This document shows positions 24,800-34,228 of a DNA stretch of 34,763 nt, piece after piece. The notes under the pieces were generated by a model. It was not told the DNA's origin and did no database searches. It saw nothing but the letters and a program-made list of their open reading frames with translations. Origin of the DNA: M3007 sp041736625. Its GTDB lineage: Bacteria > Bacteroidota > Bacteroidia > Chitinophagales > Saprospiraceae. Position numbers and translations under genes: made by a program. The stretch lies in contig JBGSTG010000101.1 in the NCBI GenBank assembly GCA_041736625.1, positions 1 to 34,763 of the forward strand. The letters run 5' to 3'. Each line of letters starts with the position of its first letter. The stretch's first letter is position 1.

Positions 24800-25815
24800 A
24801 TATACTTGATTAGATTGGGTGGGAAGCGGTTGATCACGGCTGTGTCCAGATGGAAAAAAGCCACCCTTTGCTCAGGGTTGATGCGCGCTTGCCGAACGAT
24901 CTTTTCCAACAACTCGGGCGAAATTTCCTCCGTACGCAACAGATCACCCGGGCGAAGATAGTGCCCGCTGAGAAATGTTTCGTGCACCACTTGATATCTG
25001 CTTGCATCCGGAAGCGCTCCGAGCAGTTCAAAACGAAAAGTGTCGGCAAGTTCGTGCCAAGGGATGCCGGGGATGATCTTGTGCAGCACCGAGTCCCTGT
25101 AAAGCAACGTCCAGGAAAACAAGGGCAACGCGAGATCCAGGGGAAGGGGATAGGTTGATTTGCGCCCATGCCAGTATTTTTCTGCATCCTGTGGGCTATA
25201 AATGGAGTTTTCTCGTTCAAAATGCACGATATCGCCTGTATTGTACGCCATCAATACGCCGCGGTCAACGGGGGGAACACCGGTTCTGTCTGGAAACTTA
25301 TACTGGTGCAGGCGGATGGTCGCGGAAAGTTCGATACCCGTGTCCAAGCGATGGCCCAATGCTTTCAAATATAAAAAAAAAGCGTCGCGGGTTCCGTTGG
25401 TCCAGTCGCAATCGATTTGCAATTCCCGGTATGGCGCCGGCATTCTCCGGGCTATGTCCTCCACGGCCATCAGTGTTCGTTCCGCCAGCCAACCGTTTTT
25501 TTCCGTCGATATGCCCTCAAATACTTCGTTAGTGATGAACACACAAGGAACCCATTCCCTGTTGTTCAACAGCCGGGTATCCAAAACTTCCAGGAGCGCA
25601 TAAGGCCTGATGACTCCGGTAAATTCATCCTTTCCAATATCCAATACTTTAACGAACAACGCTTTGCAATACAGGCTGTCGAGGTATTGTGCCTGCGCTT
25701 CCGTTCCGGTCAGGGTGGTTTGCCAGTAATAAAATGCGCATTCGGCATTTTTTCTTTTCTTGCAGGATATCAAAACTGCCAAACAGGGAAGCAATACTAT
25801 ATATTTGCACATCAT
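24772..25815 (-). CDS. Lipoprotein of unknown function, possible TIM-barrel (GH18/DUF3142-like) domain
   Basis: 347 aa. The signal peptide ends in a lipobox (LAVLISC, Cys18) followed by KKRK, so a lipid-anchored protein is expected. The centre carries REMELQIDCDW-type sequence (residues about 130-140: YRELQIDCDWTNGTRDAFFLYLKAL) followed by ELSATIRLHQYKF and GVLMAYNTGD. That order of an Asp-rich strand end, a polar strand and a M-Y-N strand resembles a glycosidase-type TIM barrel such as GH18 or DUF3142, but I cannot confirm a catalytic acid. A nine-T run in the coding strand (25373-25381) lies in DAFFLYL. Two adjacent start codons exist (25815, 25812). It is divergent from RAYT-2 with only 15 bp between the start codons, and overlaps the TPR-like gene downstream. 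Confidence 0.72.
   Translation of the reverse strand: MMCKYIVLLPCLAVLISCKKRKNAECAFYYWQTTLTGTEAQAQYLDSLYCKALFVKVLDIGKDEFTGVIRPYALLEVLDTRLLNNREWVPCVFITNEVFEGISTEKNGWLAERTLMAVEDIARRMPAPYRELQIDCDWTNGTRDAFFLYLKALGHRLDTGIELSATIRLHQYKFPDRTGVPPVDRGVLMAYNTGDIVHFERENSIYSPQDAEKYWHGRKSTYPLPLDLALPLFSWTLLYRDSVLHKIIPGIPWHELADTFRFELLGALPDASRYQVVHETFLSGHYLRPGDLLRTEEISPELLEKIVRQARINPEQRVAFFHLDTAVINRFPPNLIKYICAPFLQAH
25800..25807 (+). promoter_or_regulatory. Putative -7 element of RAYT-2
   Basis: TATATTTG fully matches TAnnTTTG and lies 23 nt before the RAYT-2 ATG, overlapping the first codons of the divergent lipoprotein gene. No good -33 TTG is seen at 21 bp. Confidence 0.4.
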
Positions 25816-25830
25816 CCAATACGCGCTTTT

Positions 25831-26466
25831 ATGTCAGACTATTCCTTTGGGTCCTTGGTGCCCGATTCCTATTACCATTTATTCAACCGGGGCAACAACC
25901 GGCAGGACGTGTTTTTTCAGGACTGGGATTACAGGCTCTTTTTGATGCGCTGCCCCAGATTTGTGGATCCGGTGGCGGAGGTATACGCTTACTGCTTGTT
26001 GCCCAACCATTTTCACATGCTGATCCGCATCCGTTCGCGACAGGAGTTGATGCCGGGATTACTCCACAAGGATGTCAACCGAAAAAAAACAATCCGTTCG
26101 GTCGAGGATTACGTTTCCGATCAGTTTTCCAATTGGTTTAATTCGTACACGCGCACCACGAACAAATACAGGCGCAGGGACGGCAACCTGTTCAAACGTC
26201 CTTTTCAACGAAAGGAAGTAGACACGCCCGAATATTTCAAGCGATTGGTTCGGTACATCCATTGGAACCCCCAGTACCATGGGCTGGTGGATGATTTTCG
26301 CACTTGGAAGTACTCGTCGTATCACGCCATGCTTTGCACCGAGCCAACACGGCTCCAGCGGGAGGCGGTGTTGGCTCGCTTTGGCGGGGTTGCGGGGTTC
26401 AGGGCCTGGCACGAGTTGGGCCGAGCGGTGGATGACGATGCGGTTGCGGGTTGGGAAGGCGAGTGA
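25831..26466 (+). CDS. REP-associated tyrosine transposase (RAYT, Y1/HUH family), RAYT-2
   Basis: 211 aa from ATG 25831 (MSDYSFGSLVPDSYYHLFNRG); the longer open frame upstream shadows the lipoprotein gene. The HUH motif is PNHFHMLIR (His60, His62). The likely nucleophile is Tyr106 in FNSYTRTTNKYRRRDGNLFK. RYIHWNPQYHGLV and WKYSSYHAM are the family's C-terminal motifs. It shares the fold and opening (NRGNNRQ) with RAYT-1 but is clearly a different lineage, with a longer loop (HKDVNRKKTIRSVEDYV) between HUH and Tyr. Its stop is followed after 2 bp by a 101-bp perfect hairpin, the probable cognate substrate. The gene is intact, with no terminal repeats or target-site duplication that I can identify. 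Confidence 0.9.
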   Translation: MSDYSFGSLVPDSYYHLFNRGNNRQDVFFQDWDYRLFLMRCPRFVDPVAEVYAYCLLPNHFHMLIRIRSRQELMPGLLHKDVNRKKTIRSVEDYVSDQFSNWFNSYTRTTNKYRRRDGNLFKRPFQRKEVDTPEYFKRLVRYIHWNPQYHGLVDDFRTWKYSSYHAMLCTEPTRLQREAVLARFGGVAGFRAWHELGRAVDDDAVAGWEGE

Positions 26467-26468
26467 CG

Positions 26469-26569
26469 GACCTGTCAGGTTAGCAATCCCTGTATCCGAA
26501 ACCCACCCGGTTGACGCAAGGCGTCAACCGGGTGGGTTTCGGATACAGGGATTGCTAACCTGACAGGTC
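26469..26569. repeat. Perfect 49-bp-arm inverted repeat with 3-nt loop
   Basis: Left arm 26469-26517 (begins GACCTGTCAGGTTAGC, ends CCGGTTGACGC), loop AAG (26518-26520), right arm 26521-26569, with no mismatch over 49 bp. It fills 101 of the 105 bp between the RAYT-2 stop (26464-26466) and the eno stop (26572-26574). Each outer end holds a small near-palindrome, ACCTGTCAGGT. It may also act as a two-way terminator, but it is much longer than usual and lacks a T-tract. Confidence 0.97.
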
Positions 26570-26571
26570 TG

Positions 26572-27858
26572 CTACAGCGCGAAAAGCGACCGACCCGGAT
26601 ACACCGCCGCCTCGCCCAGTTCCTCCTCAATACGCAGCAATTGGTTATACTTGGCAATCCGATCCGAGCGACTGGCCGAACCGGTTTTGATTTGTCCGGT
26701 ATTCAGCGCCACGGCAAGATCGGCAATGGTGGTATCCTCCGTTTCGCCGGAACGGTGGCTGATCACTGAAGTGTAGGCATGTCGTGTCGCCAGACTCACC
26801 GCTTCAATGGTTTCGGTCAGCGAGCCGATCTGGTTGACTTTGATCAGGATGGAGTTGGCGATCTGCTCGTCGATACCCCGTTGGAGGCGTTCCACGTTGG
26901 TGACAAACAGATCGTCGCCCACCAGCTGTATCCGGTGTCCAATGGATTCGGTGAGCAGCTTCCAGCCGTCCCAGTCGTCTTCGGCGCATCCGTCTTCGAT
27001 GGAGACAATCGGGTACTTGTTGCACCATTCTTTCCAGTAGGCGACCATATCGGCGCGGGATAGCCGGTCGCCGGTTGATTTTTTAAACACATATTCGCCT
27101 TTTTCCGCATCATAAAACTCCGAAGCGGCAGGGTCCAAGGCGATACGCACATCATCGAAAGGGCGGTAACCGGCAGCTTCGATGGCGACCATGACCAGTT
27201 GAATCGCCTCTTCGTTGTTTTTGATGCCGGGAGCGAAGCCGCCCTCGTCGCCCACGTTGGTAGAGTACCCTTTATGCTTCAGCACCTTTTTCAGGTGGTG
27301 AAAAATTTCGACGCCCATGCGCAAGCCCTCGCTGAACGTTTCGGCGCCGATGGGCATAACCATAAATTCCTGAAAGTCAATTCCGTTATCGGCGTGTGCG
27401 CCGCCGTTCAGGATGTTCATCATGGGTACCGGCAGCACGTGGGCATTGACGCCGCCGAGGTACCGGTACAGGGGCTGGCCCAATTCTTCTGCCGCCGCTT
27501 TGGCCACGGCGAGCGAAACGGCCAGTATGGCATTGGCGCCCAGTTTGCTTTTGTTCCGGGTACCGTCTTTGGCCAACATGATTCGGTCGATCTTGATCTG
27601 ATCGGTCACCTCGCAGCCAATCAGCTCTTTACGCAAGACATTTTCCACGTTCCGAACGGCCTGCCGCACCCCTTTGCCAAGGTAGCGGCCTTCGTCATCG
27701 TCGCGCAGCTCTGTCGCTTCATGAACACCGGTGCTGGCGCCGCTGGGTACGGCTGCGCGGCCAATAAATCCGGTTTCGGTCCATACTTCCACTTCCACGG
27801 TTGGGTTGCCACGGGAATCAAGAATCTCCCGGGCCAAAATTTCGCTGATAATGCTCAT
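26572..27858 (-). CDS. eno: Enolase
   Basis: Interconverts 2-phosphoglycerate and phosphoenolpyruvate; 428 aa, full length. Recognisable segments: ILAREILDSRGNPTVEVEV, VPSGASTGVHEATELRD (Ser of the mobile loop), GANAILAVSLAVAKAAA, PMMNILNGGAHADNGIDFQEFM (substrate-binding His and catalytic Glu region), STNVGDEGGFAP (Glu acid), ALDPAASEFYD (metal Asp), SIEDGCAEDDWDGW (metal Glu), LVGDDLFVTN (metal Asp), ILIKVNQIGSLTETIEA (catalytic Lys) and ISHRSGETEDTTIADLAV. Nothing essential is missing. It lies 67 bp downstream of rimK on the same strand, with its own promoter in the gap. Confidence 0.98.
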   Translation of the reverse strand: MSIISEILAREILDSRGNPTVEVEVWTETGFIGRAAVPSGASTGVHEATELRDDDEGRYLGKGVRQAVRNVENVLRKELIGCEVTDQIKIDRIMLAKDGTRNKSKLGANAILAVSLAVAKAAAEELGQPLYRYLGGVNAHVLPVPMMNILNGGAHADNGIDFQEFMVMPIGAETFSEGLRMGVEIFHHLKKVLKHKGYSTNVGDEGGFAPGIKNNEEAIQLVMVAIEAAGYRPFDDVRIALDPAASEFYDAEKGEYVFKKSTGDRLSRADMVAYWKEWCNKYPIVSIEDGCAEDDWDGWKLLTESIGHRIQLVGDDLFVTNVERLQRGIDEQIANSILIKVNQIGSLTETIEAVSLATRHAYTSVISHRSGETEDTTIADLAVALNTGQIKTGSASRSDRIAKYNQLLRIEEELGEAAVYPGRSLFAL

Positions 27859-27904
27859 TTCAATATGGATTTAATAGTAAGAGTCGTTGTCAACAGGGTC
27901 AGGG

Positions 27905-27912
27905 CAAACTTA
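27905..27912 (-). promoter_or_regulatory. Putative -7 element of eno
   Basis: TAAGTTTG on the minus strand matches TAnnTTTG, 46 nt upstream of the eno ATG and inside the rimK-eno gap. The -33 region shows no clear TTG at 21 bp. Confidence 0.45.
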
Positions 27913-27925
27913 CGAAACATTCTGC

Positions 27926-28870
27926 TCAATCGCGGGAATGTCCCAGACGCACTTTGATAAATTCAAATACTTCCTTGGCAACATCCACCTCGCAGCAGGA
28001 CTCCAGGCCCATGAAACCGGGAGATGAATTTACCTCGCATATCCGAAAACCGGACTCATCGAACAAAAAATCGATGCCCGCCACGTCCAGATTCAGTATT
28101 TTGGATATCTCCAGCGCCAGCCATTCCAGTTCCTTGTTGATGGGAAATTGTTTCACCTTCCCGCCGCGGCTGAAGTTGGCCTTAAAACTGCCGTCTGTCG
28201 CCTTGCGTTCCATCGCAGCGATGGCCTTCCCCCCAACGGTAAACACCCGAAGGTCGCGCCCTTTGCTTTTTTTGATAAACTCTTGCAGGATGATGTTGGC
28301 GTTTTTGTTGGTCACCTGGATCAACTGCATCAGGTCTTCAAACGAATTTTTATCCGTACTCAGGAAAACGCCGCTCCCTTGGGATCCGCTGAGCGTTTTG
28401 ACGATCACCGGAAACCGGAGTTGCTTGCCGATCACCTCGCTGTCTACCGGAAACCGGGCAAGGATGGTTTTCGGGATTGGCAAGTCGTGGCGGGCCAATA
28501 TCTGCAGGGTGTACAATTTATCTTTTACGGTCTCTATGCTCTGGGCATTGTTTACCATATATACGCCGAGGCGCTCCAGGTGTCGAATTACCGCCAGGGT
28601 GAAATAGTTGGTGTGCGCGCCCATCCGCGGAATCACGAAATCCGGCACGGCAATCTCCGAGTTGTTCACCAGGATGCTTTTACGCCCTTCCCGCGTAACG
28701 ATCAGCTCAATGTGCTCTGGATTAATAATTTGCAGGTCAATGCCGTATGCGGGGGCCTGACTGCCAAATCGCCTCACCTCGTAATCCTCCTGCTTGAGCA
28801 ACTCTTCTGTGGGTTTGTATAAAATCCAGCCTAGCACACGCGTTTTTTTATAATACGTTCCGCCGGGCAT
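27926..28870 (-). CDS. rimK: RimK family ATP-grasp ligase (alpha-L-glutamate ligase type)
   Basis: 314 aa from ATG 28870 (MPGGTYYKKTRVLGWILYK); a TTG 18 bp upstream in frame lies inside the -7 box and is rejected. RimK-type enzymes add glutamate to the C-terminus of ribosomal protein S6 or to related substrates. The N-terminal domain (PDFVIPRMGAHTNYFTLAVIRHLE) precedes the ATP-grasp with FPVIVKTLSGSQGSGVFL (phosphate loop), IILQEFIKKSKGRDLRVFTVGGKAIAAMER, and metal-binding AGIDFLFDESGFRICEVNSSPGFMGLE. No C-terminal protease-like extension is seen. The precise acceptor is not certain; in Bacteroidota this group is normally annotated as the S6 ligase. Confidence 0.88.
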   Translation of the reverse strand: MPGGTYYKKTRVLGWILYKPTEELLKQEDYEVRRFGSQAPAYGIDLQIINPEHIELIVTREGRKSILVNNSEIAVPDFVIPRMGAHTNYFTLAVIRHLERLGVYMVNNAQSIETVKDKLYTLQILARHDLPIPKTILARFPVDSEVIGKQLRFPVIVKTLSGSQGSGVFLSTDKNSFEDLMQLIQVTNKNANIILQEFIKKSKGRDLRVFTVGGKAIAAMERKATDGSFKANFSRGGKVKQFPINKELEWLALEISKILNLDVAGIDFLFDESGFRICEVNSSPGFMGLESCCEVDVAKEVFEFIKVRLGHSRD

Positions 28871-28885
28871 TCCTTGCCGGCGGCC

Positions 28886-28893
28886 CAAAGGTA
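28886..28893 (-). promoter_or_regulatory. Putative -7 element of rimK
   Basis: TACCTTTG on the minus strand matches TAnnTTTG and ends 15 nt before the ATG. A short purine tract (AAGGA) sits directly against the start codon. No good -33 TTG is present. Confidence 0.45.
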
Positions 28894-28942
28894 TCGTTTC
28901 TACCCTACCGGTTATTTAAAGTTTGTGTGAAGCCCCAATCGT

Positions 28943-30778
28943 TTAAATGTATCCTTTGGCCTGCAAGTGAAACAACTCGGCGTATTTACCGCCTTTGGCG
29001 AGCAATTCATGGTGGCTACCCAATTCCAGCAATTGCCCGTTTTCCAGAAACAAAATGCGGTCTGCCATGCGCACGGTGGAAAACCGGTGACTGATCAGCA
29101 CGCCGGTTTTGCCCTGAATGAGCTCAGCAAACCGCAGAAACACCTCGTGTTCTGCACGGGCGTCGAGGGCTGCGGTGGGCTCGTCGAGGATCACCAATTG
29201 GGCGTTGCGCATGTAGGCCCGTGCGAGGGCTATTTTTTGCCATTGGCCGCCGCTCAGGTCCACGCCGTCGTCAAATCGCTTGCCGAGCATCTGGTCGTAC
29301 CGATTGGGCAGCTGATCCACCACTTCGTGGGCGAGGCTTTTTTCTGCGGCGGAAACAATTTCCGCATGGTTGTGGCGCAACTCAATGTTACCCACCGCAA
29401 TATTTTCCGAAGCGGTGAGGGCATAACGGTAATAGTCCTGAAAAATCACCCCGATGGCGCGCCGGAGTAACTCGGGGTGGTAGTCGCACAGGGGCACGCC
29501 GTCGAGCAAAATGCGGCCTTCGGTCGGTTCGTACAGGTGGGCCAGCAGTTTGACGATGGTCGTCTTGCCGGCGCCGTTTTCGCCCACCAACGCCAGTTTT
29601 TCGCCTGCGTTCAGCGTAAAACTGAGGTTTCGGACGGCCCAGCGTTCTGTATTGGGATACCGGAAGCTCACGTTTTCGAAAACGAAACCCTCCCGGATGG
29701 GTTGCGGAATGGGCAACCGGCCATCATGCTTTCCGGACAGCGGTTGCAGGCTGAGAAAGCTGAAAAAGTCGCGCAGGTAAAGCGCCATTTCCGATACGCG
29801 GGAGAAGCGGCTCAGGATTCCCTGCAGCAAGCCCTGCATACGCTGAAAGGAGCCAGCCAAAAACGTGAGCATGCCGAGGGTGATCATGCCTTTCAGCGCT
29901 TGGAAAACAATGTAGCCATACGCGCCGTAGTAGGCCGTAGTGCCCAAAAAGGTGAACAGGCTGCCCCACCCGGCACGCGCCAGGGTAATTTTCCGGTTGG
30001 CCAGAAAATACCGATTGGAGATGTCCCGAAAACGATTGATAATGAACGTTTCAAGGCCAAAAATTTTCACCTCCTTGGCCGTCTGGTCGCTGGCGCCGAT
30101 GTACCGAAGGTAGTCCAGCTCGCGCCGCTCGGGCGTCCACGAATGGGTGAGGGAGTAAGATCGGCGGTTAAAATGCGACTCCCCCAGAAAAGAGGGGATG
30201 ACGGCCACCACCAGCAGGGCGATCAGCCAGGGGTTAAAGGCCACCAACCCGCCCAGCAGAAAGACGATAGAGATCAGGTCTTGCAATTGCGACAACACCA
30301 GGCTCATCAGCATGGTACGCCCGCTGGTGGAGGAACGCGCCCGTTCGAGCTTATCGTAAAAAGCCGGATTTTCAAACTGGTAAAGGTCCAGCGTGGCTGC
30401 GTGCTGCATGATGCGAATACTGCTGTCGTTGGCCATCAGATCGCCCAGCAGGCTATCCACCACCGCAATGGCCCTGGACAGCAGGTTGTTGACCACCGCC
30501 AGGCCAAACTCTACACCCACCCAGAACCACACCGGGTGCCCCCAATCGGGGATGCCACCGCCGCCCCGTTCCATCCATTCGACAACGGCATCGATGATTT
30601 CCTTTCCCGTGTAGAGCATGGCAACCGGCATGGCCGCCTGTACCAGGCGGAGCAGCATGTTGAGCAAACTCAACTGGGGCGAAACCTCCCAGATGTTGCG
30701 CAGAAAACGCGGTACGTTGTCCAGCGACCGGAACTGATCGAAAAAACTGGGCGGTTTGACGGATTTGGATTCGGACAT
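28943..30778 (-). CDS. ABC transporter, fused permease and ATPase (exporter type)
   Basis: 611 aa, a half-transporter that should work as a dimer in the inner membrane. The N-terminal ABC-exporter membrane domain (about residues 30-330) has six hydrophobic segments, e.g. PVWFWVGVEFGLAVVNNLLSRAIAVV, LIALLVVAVIPSFLG and TFLGTTAYYGAYGYIVF. The ATPase domain (about 360-600) shows Walker A GENGAGKTT, the Q-loop GVIFQDYYRYALTASENI, signature LSGGQWQKIALARA, Walker B QLVILDEPTAALDA and the switch His in VLISHRFSTV. All catalytic motifs are intact. The substrate is not predictable; lipid or drug exporters are the nearest functional class. It starts 11 bp after the membrane-anchored unknown and probably shares its transcript. 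Confidence 0.93.
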   Translation of the reverse strand: MSESKSVKPPSFFDQFRSLDNVPRFLRNIWEVSPQLSLLNMLLRLVQAAMPVAMLYTGKEIIDAVVEWMERGGGGIPDWGHPVWFWVGVEFGLAVVNNLLSRAIAVVDSLLGDLMANDSSIRIMQHAATLDLYQFENPAFYDKLERARSSTSGRTMLMSLVLSQLQDLISIVFLLGGLVAFNPWLIALLVVAVIPSFLGESHFNRRSYSLTHSWTPERRELDYLRYIGASDQTAKEVKIFGLETFIINRFRDISNRYFLANRKITLARAGWGSLFTFLGTTAYYGAYGYIVFQALKGMITLGMLTFLAGSFQRMQGLLQGILSRFSRVSEMALYLRDFFSFLSLQPLSGKHDGRLPIPQPIREGFVFENVSFRYPNTERWAVRNLSFTLNAGEKLALVGENGAGKTTIVKLLAHLYEPTEGRILLDGVPLCDYHPELLRRAIGVIFQDYYRYALTASENIAVGNIELRHNHAEIVSAAEKSLAHEVVDQLPNRYDQMLGKRFDDGVDLSGGQWQKIALARAYMRNAQLVILDEPTAALDARAEHEVFLRFAELIQGKTGVLISHRFSTVRMADRILFLENGQLLELGSHHELLAKGGKYAELFHLQAKGYI

Positions 30779-30789
30779 TGCGGTATAAC

Positions 30790-31458
30790 CTAAGCCTGCC
30801 CTGTCAAGTTCAAAATGGCCAGGGCCAGCAGCGCGTTTTCCTCTTCGGCGCCCACCTCCCGGTACAGGGTCATCGCGCGCGGATTGGGGCTGGTGATGAT
30901 CTTCGGGTTGGTCAACGTCGCGGCCGTCGCCTCACCCAGCACCACCGGAAAAGCGGCCTCTTCTTTGTTGATTTCCAGCGTACCCACCAGCTTGCCACCG
31001 CGGCCGGCAGAAATCAGCTTGCCGTCTATGTACAACCCGAACGGTTGCTGGTTGAGCCATATCTCCGTTTCCGTTTGCTTGTGCCGGAACACAAACTCGC
31101 GGTCGCTGATCCGGGCCAGCGTGACCGCGTTTTTGCCGCTATTCAGTCGGGCGTAGGCCAGCACTGGTTCATGGTAAATGGTGCTGAACACGCCGGACGA
31201 AATGGCGTCCCACCATCCGGATTTCTTCTCTTCCTGCCGGTTGGTGGAGAGCAGGCCCAGCATCTCCTTGTCCCAGGGCACCAGGTTTTTGTAGCGTTTG
31301 TCGAGGTGCTCACGCAAGTTTTTCAGCATGCCCTGCCAGGCTTTGCTGCTGCTGGCACTCAAAACAGGAGAAAGGGCGCGGGCGAGTACGTACACCACGC
31401 CGGTAATCATCAGGGCTGCGGTTATCATGATCGTCAGTAGCGAAAAAATGTAGCGCAT
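30790..31458 (-). CDS. Membrane-anchored hypothetical protein
   Basis: 222 aa from ATG 31458 (MRYIFSLLTIMITAALMITG); the open frame continues upstream but covers the dnaK promoter region without homology. I do not recognise the family. Residues about 4-26 are one transmembrane helix. An amphipathic segment follows (LKNLREHLDKRYKNLVPWDKEMLGLLS), then a mainly beta region with VLAYARLNSGKNAVTLARISDREFVFRHKQTETEIWLNQQPFGLYIDGKLIS and VGTLEINKEEAAFPVVLGEATAATLTNP, and a short helical end (ENALLALAILNLTG). The tail looks cytosolic or periplasmic, attached by the single helix. It is co-directional with and 11 bp from the ABC exporter, so it may be a partner or accessory of it (inference). It is divergent from dnaK. 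Confidence 0.78.
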   Translation of the reverse strand: MRYIFSLLTIMITAALMITGVVYVLARALSPVLSASSSKAWQGMLKNLREHLDKRYKNLVPWDKEMLGLLSTNRQEEKKSGWWDAISSGVFSTIYHEPVLAYARLNSGKNAVTLARISDREFVFRHKQTETEIWLNQQPFGLYIDGKLISAGRGGKLVGTLEINKEEAAFPVVLGEATAATLTNPKIITSPNPRAMTLYREVGAEEENALLALAILNLTGQA

Positions 31459-31705
31459 GGAATAACAATTAGGTTTAATAGTTACAAAACACGGGGATTT
31501 AAAATTGGCGTGCCCAAATGATCGGCAAAGGTCGGGATTCCATCGAGCAAATGCCCGTTTCTGGCAGAAAACCAAACACGGGCTGCCAAATAAAGAGCAA
31601 AAGGAACAGTCGCACTGCCATTTAGTCAGATATGCCTCCGTGGCACACCTATTGATGAAGTTCGATCGATCATTCACCAAAATACAGCAAAAAACATCCA
31701 ATAAC
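31459..31705. other. Divergent intergenic region of the membrane-protein gene and dnaK
   Basis: 247 bp holding both promoters. I see no CIRCE element (TTAGCACTC inverted repeat), no full TAnnTTTG box near the dnaK start, and no Shine-Dalgarno sequence. A small GATCGATC palindrome occurs near 31666-31673. Heat-shock control, if any, is not readable here. Confidence 0.5.
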
Positions 31706-33607
<1,902 letters not shown>

Positions 33608-33645
33608 AAACGATCAAGTCAGGTAAAGGCTACCTACAGAGAAAG

Positions 33646-33690
33646 ACCATTGCCGGTTGCCGGTTGGGAATGGGTGATGGTTTTTCTTTG
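33646..33690 (+). terminator. Possible dnaK terminator
   Basis: ACCAT (33647-33651) can pair with ATGGT (33677-33681), followed by TTTTTCTTTG. A CCGG-TTG-CCGG mini-hairpin lies in the loop. The stem is short, so the call is weak. Confidence 0.35.
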
Positions 33691-33996
33691 TGGGGTAGTG
33701 TTTGTCTACTACATCAATCAATAAAATCGTTCAACATAAAGTCAATAATATTAGATTTTTTATAAAAATGAAATCATACATAAATCTCATATATCATAAA
33801 TTTGTTAGAATTGCGAAGACTTTAACGCCCCTTAGATGGCCAACCGTTTTCCGTTACAAATCAGAGGAAAACGGTTTCCACATAAAATTCAAATGACGAT
33901 CACATCAACCCATCTCCCCCAGATCAAGAAAACATCTAGGCCGCAACCACACTACCGAACATTTTTCAAAGAAACGCAATCAATCCCCTTTTTGTA
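33691..33996. other. AT-rich intergenic stretch
   Basis: It is much more AT-rich than its surroundings and holds no convincing gene. A 64-codon open frame (33702-33896) has no recognisable features. A perfect 11-bp inverted repeat, AACCGTTTTCC (33842-33852) and GGAAAACGGTT (33866-33876) with a 13-nt loop, is the only clear structure. It could be a decayed insertion or a regulatory spacer. Confidence 0.5.
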
Positions 33997-34015
33997 TTGA
34001 CCTCGGAGAGGTCAA
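33997..34015. repeat. GACCTCGGAGAGGTC palindrome, copy 1
   Basis: TTGACCTC-GGA-GAGGTCAA: perfect 8-bp arms around a 3-nt loop. It has the same orientation as copy 2, which lies 29 bp away. Confidence 0.92.
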
Positions 34016-34039
34016 ACATTTGTAGATCGATCCATCCAT

Positions 34040-34115
34040 TTTCGACCTCGGAGAGGTCGCGCATTGGTGCTACGTTCGGACAAAATGCAAAGGCACGACC
34101 TCTCCGAGGTCGAAA
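34040..34115. repeat. REPIN-like pair of GACCTCGGAGAGGTC palindromes (copies 2 and 3)
   Basis: Copy 2 (34043-34059) and the inverted copy 3 (34096-34112) are part of a perfect 20-bp inverted repeat: 34040-34059 is the exact reverse complement of 34096-34115, around 36 bp of spacer. Each copy is itself a small hairpin (CGACCTC-GGA-GAGGTCG). Two inverted palindromes around a short spacer is the standard REPIN layout. Confidence 0.9.
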
Positions 34116-34200
34116 CCAAATGCATCCCCCTGATCTTTTTATGCGCTTATATTCGGAACGGAAACAACGAACCTTACCGGGAAACCCACCGTACCCCCAC

Positions 34201-34228
34201 ATTCCGCATTCCGCATTCCGCATTCCCC
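34201..34228. repeat. ATTCCGC heptanucleotide tandem repeat
   Basis: Three exact ATTCCGC units and a fourth variant unit (ATTCCCC), 28 bp, ending at the base before the stop codon of the cyclodeaminase gene. The unit size is 7 bp, as in the dnaX-crp array. Confidence 0.9.

Noticed and set aside
29477..30793. A 438-codon open frame opposite the ABC transporter
   Set aside because: Antisense to an intact transporter gene; Gln/His-rich with no recognisable domain.
31459..31705. CIRCE/HrcA operator upstream of dnaK
   Set aside because: No TTAGCACTC...GAGTGCTAA inverted repeat is present.
33702..33896. A 64-codon small gene in the AT-rich region
   Set aside because: Basic and AT-driven composition, no promoter box, no conserved-looking motif; random open frames are common in such DNA.
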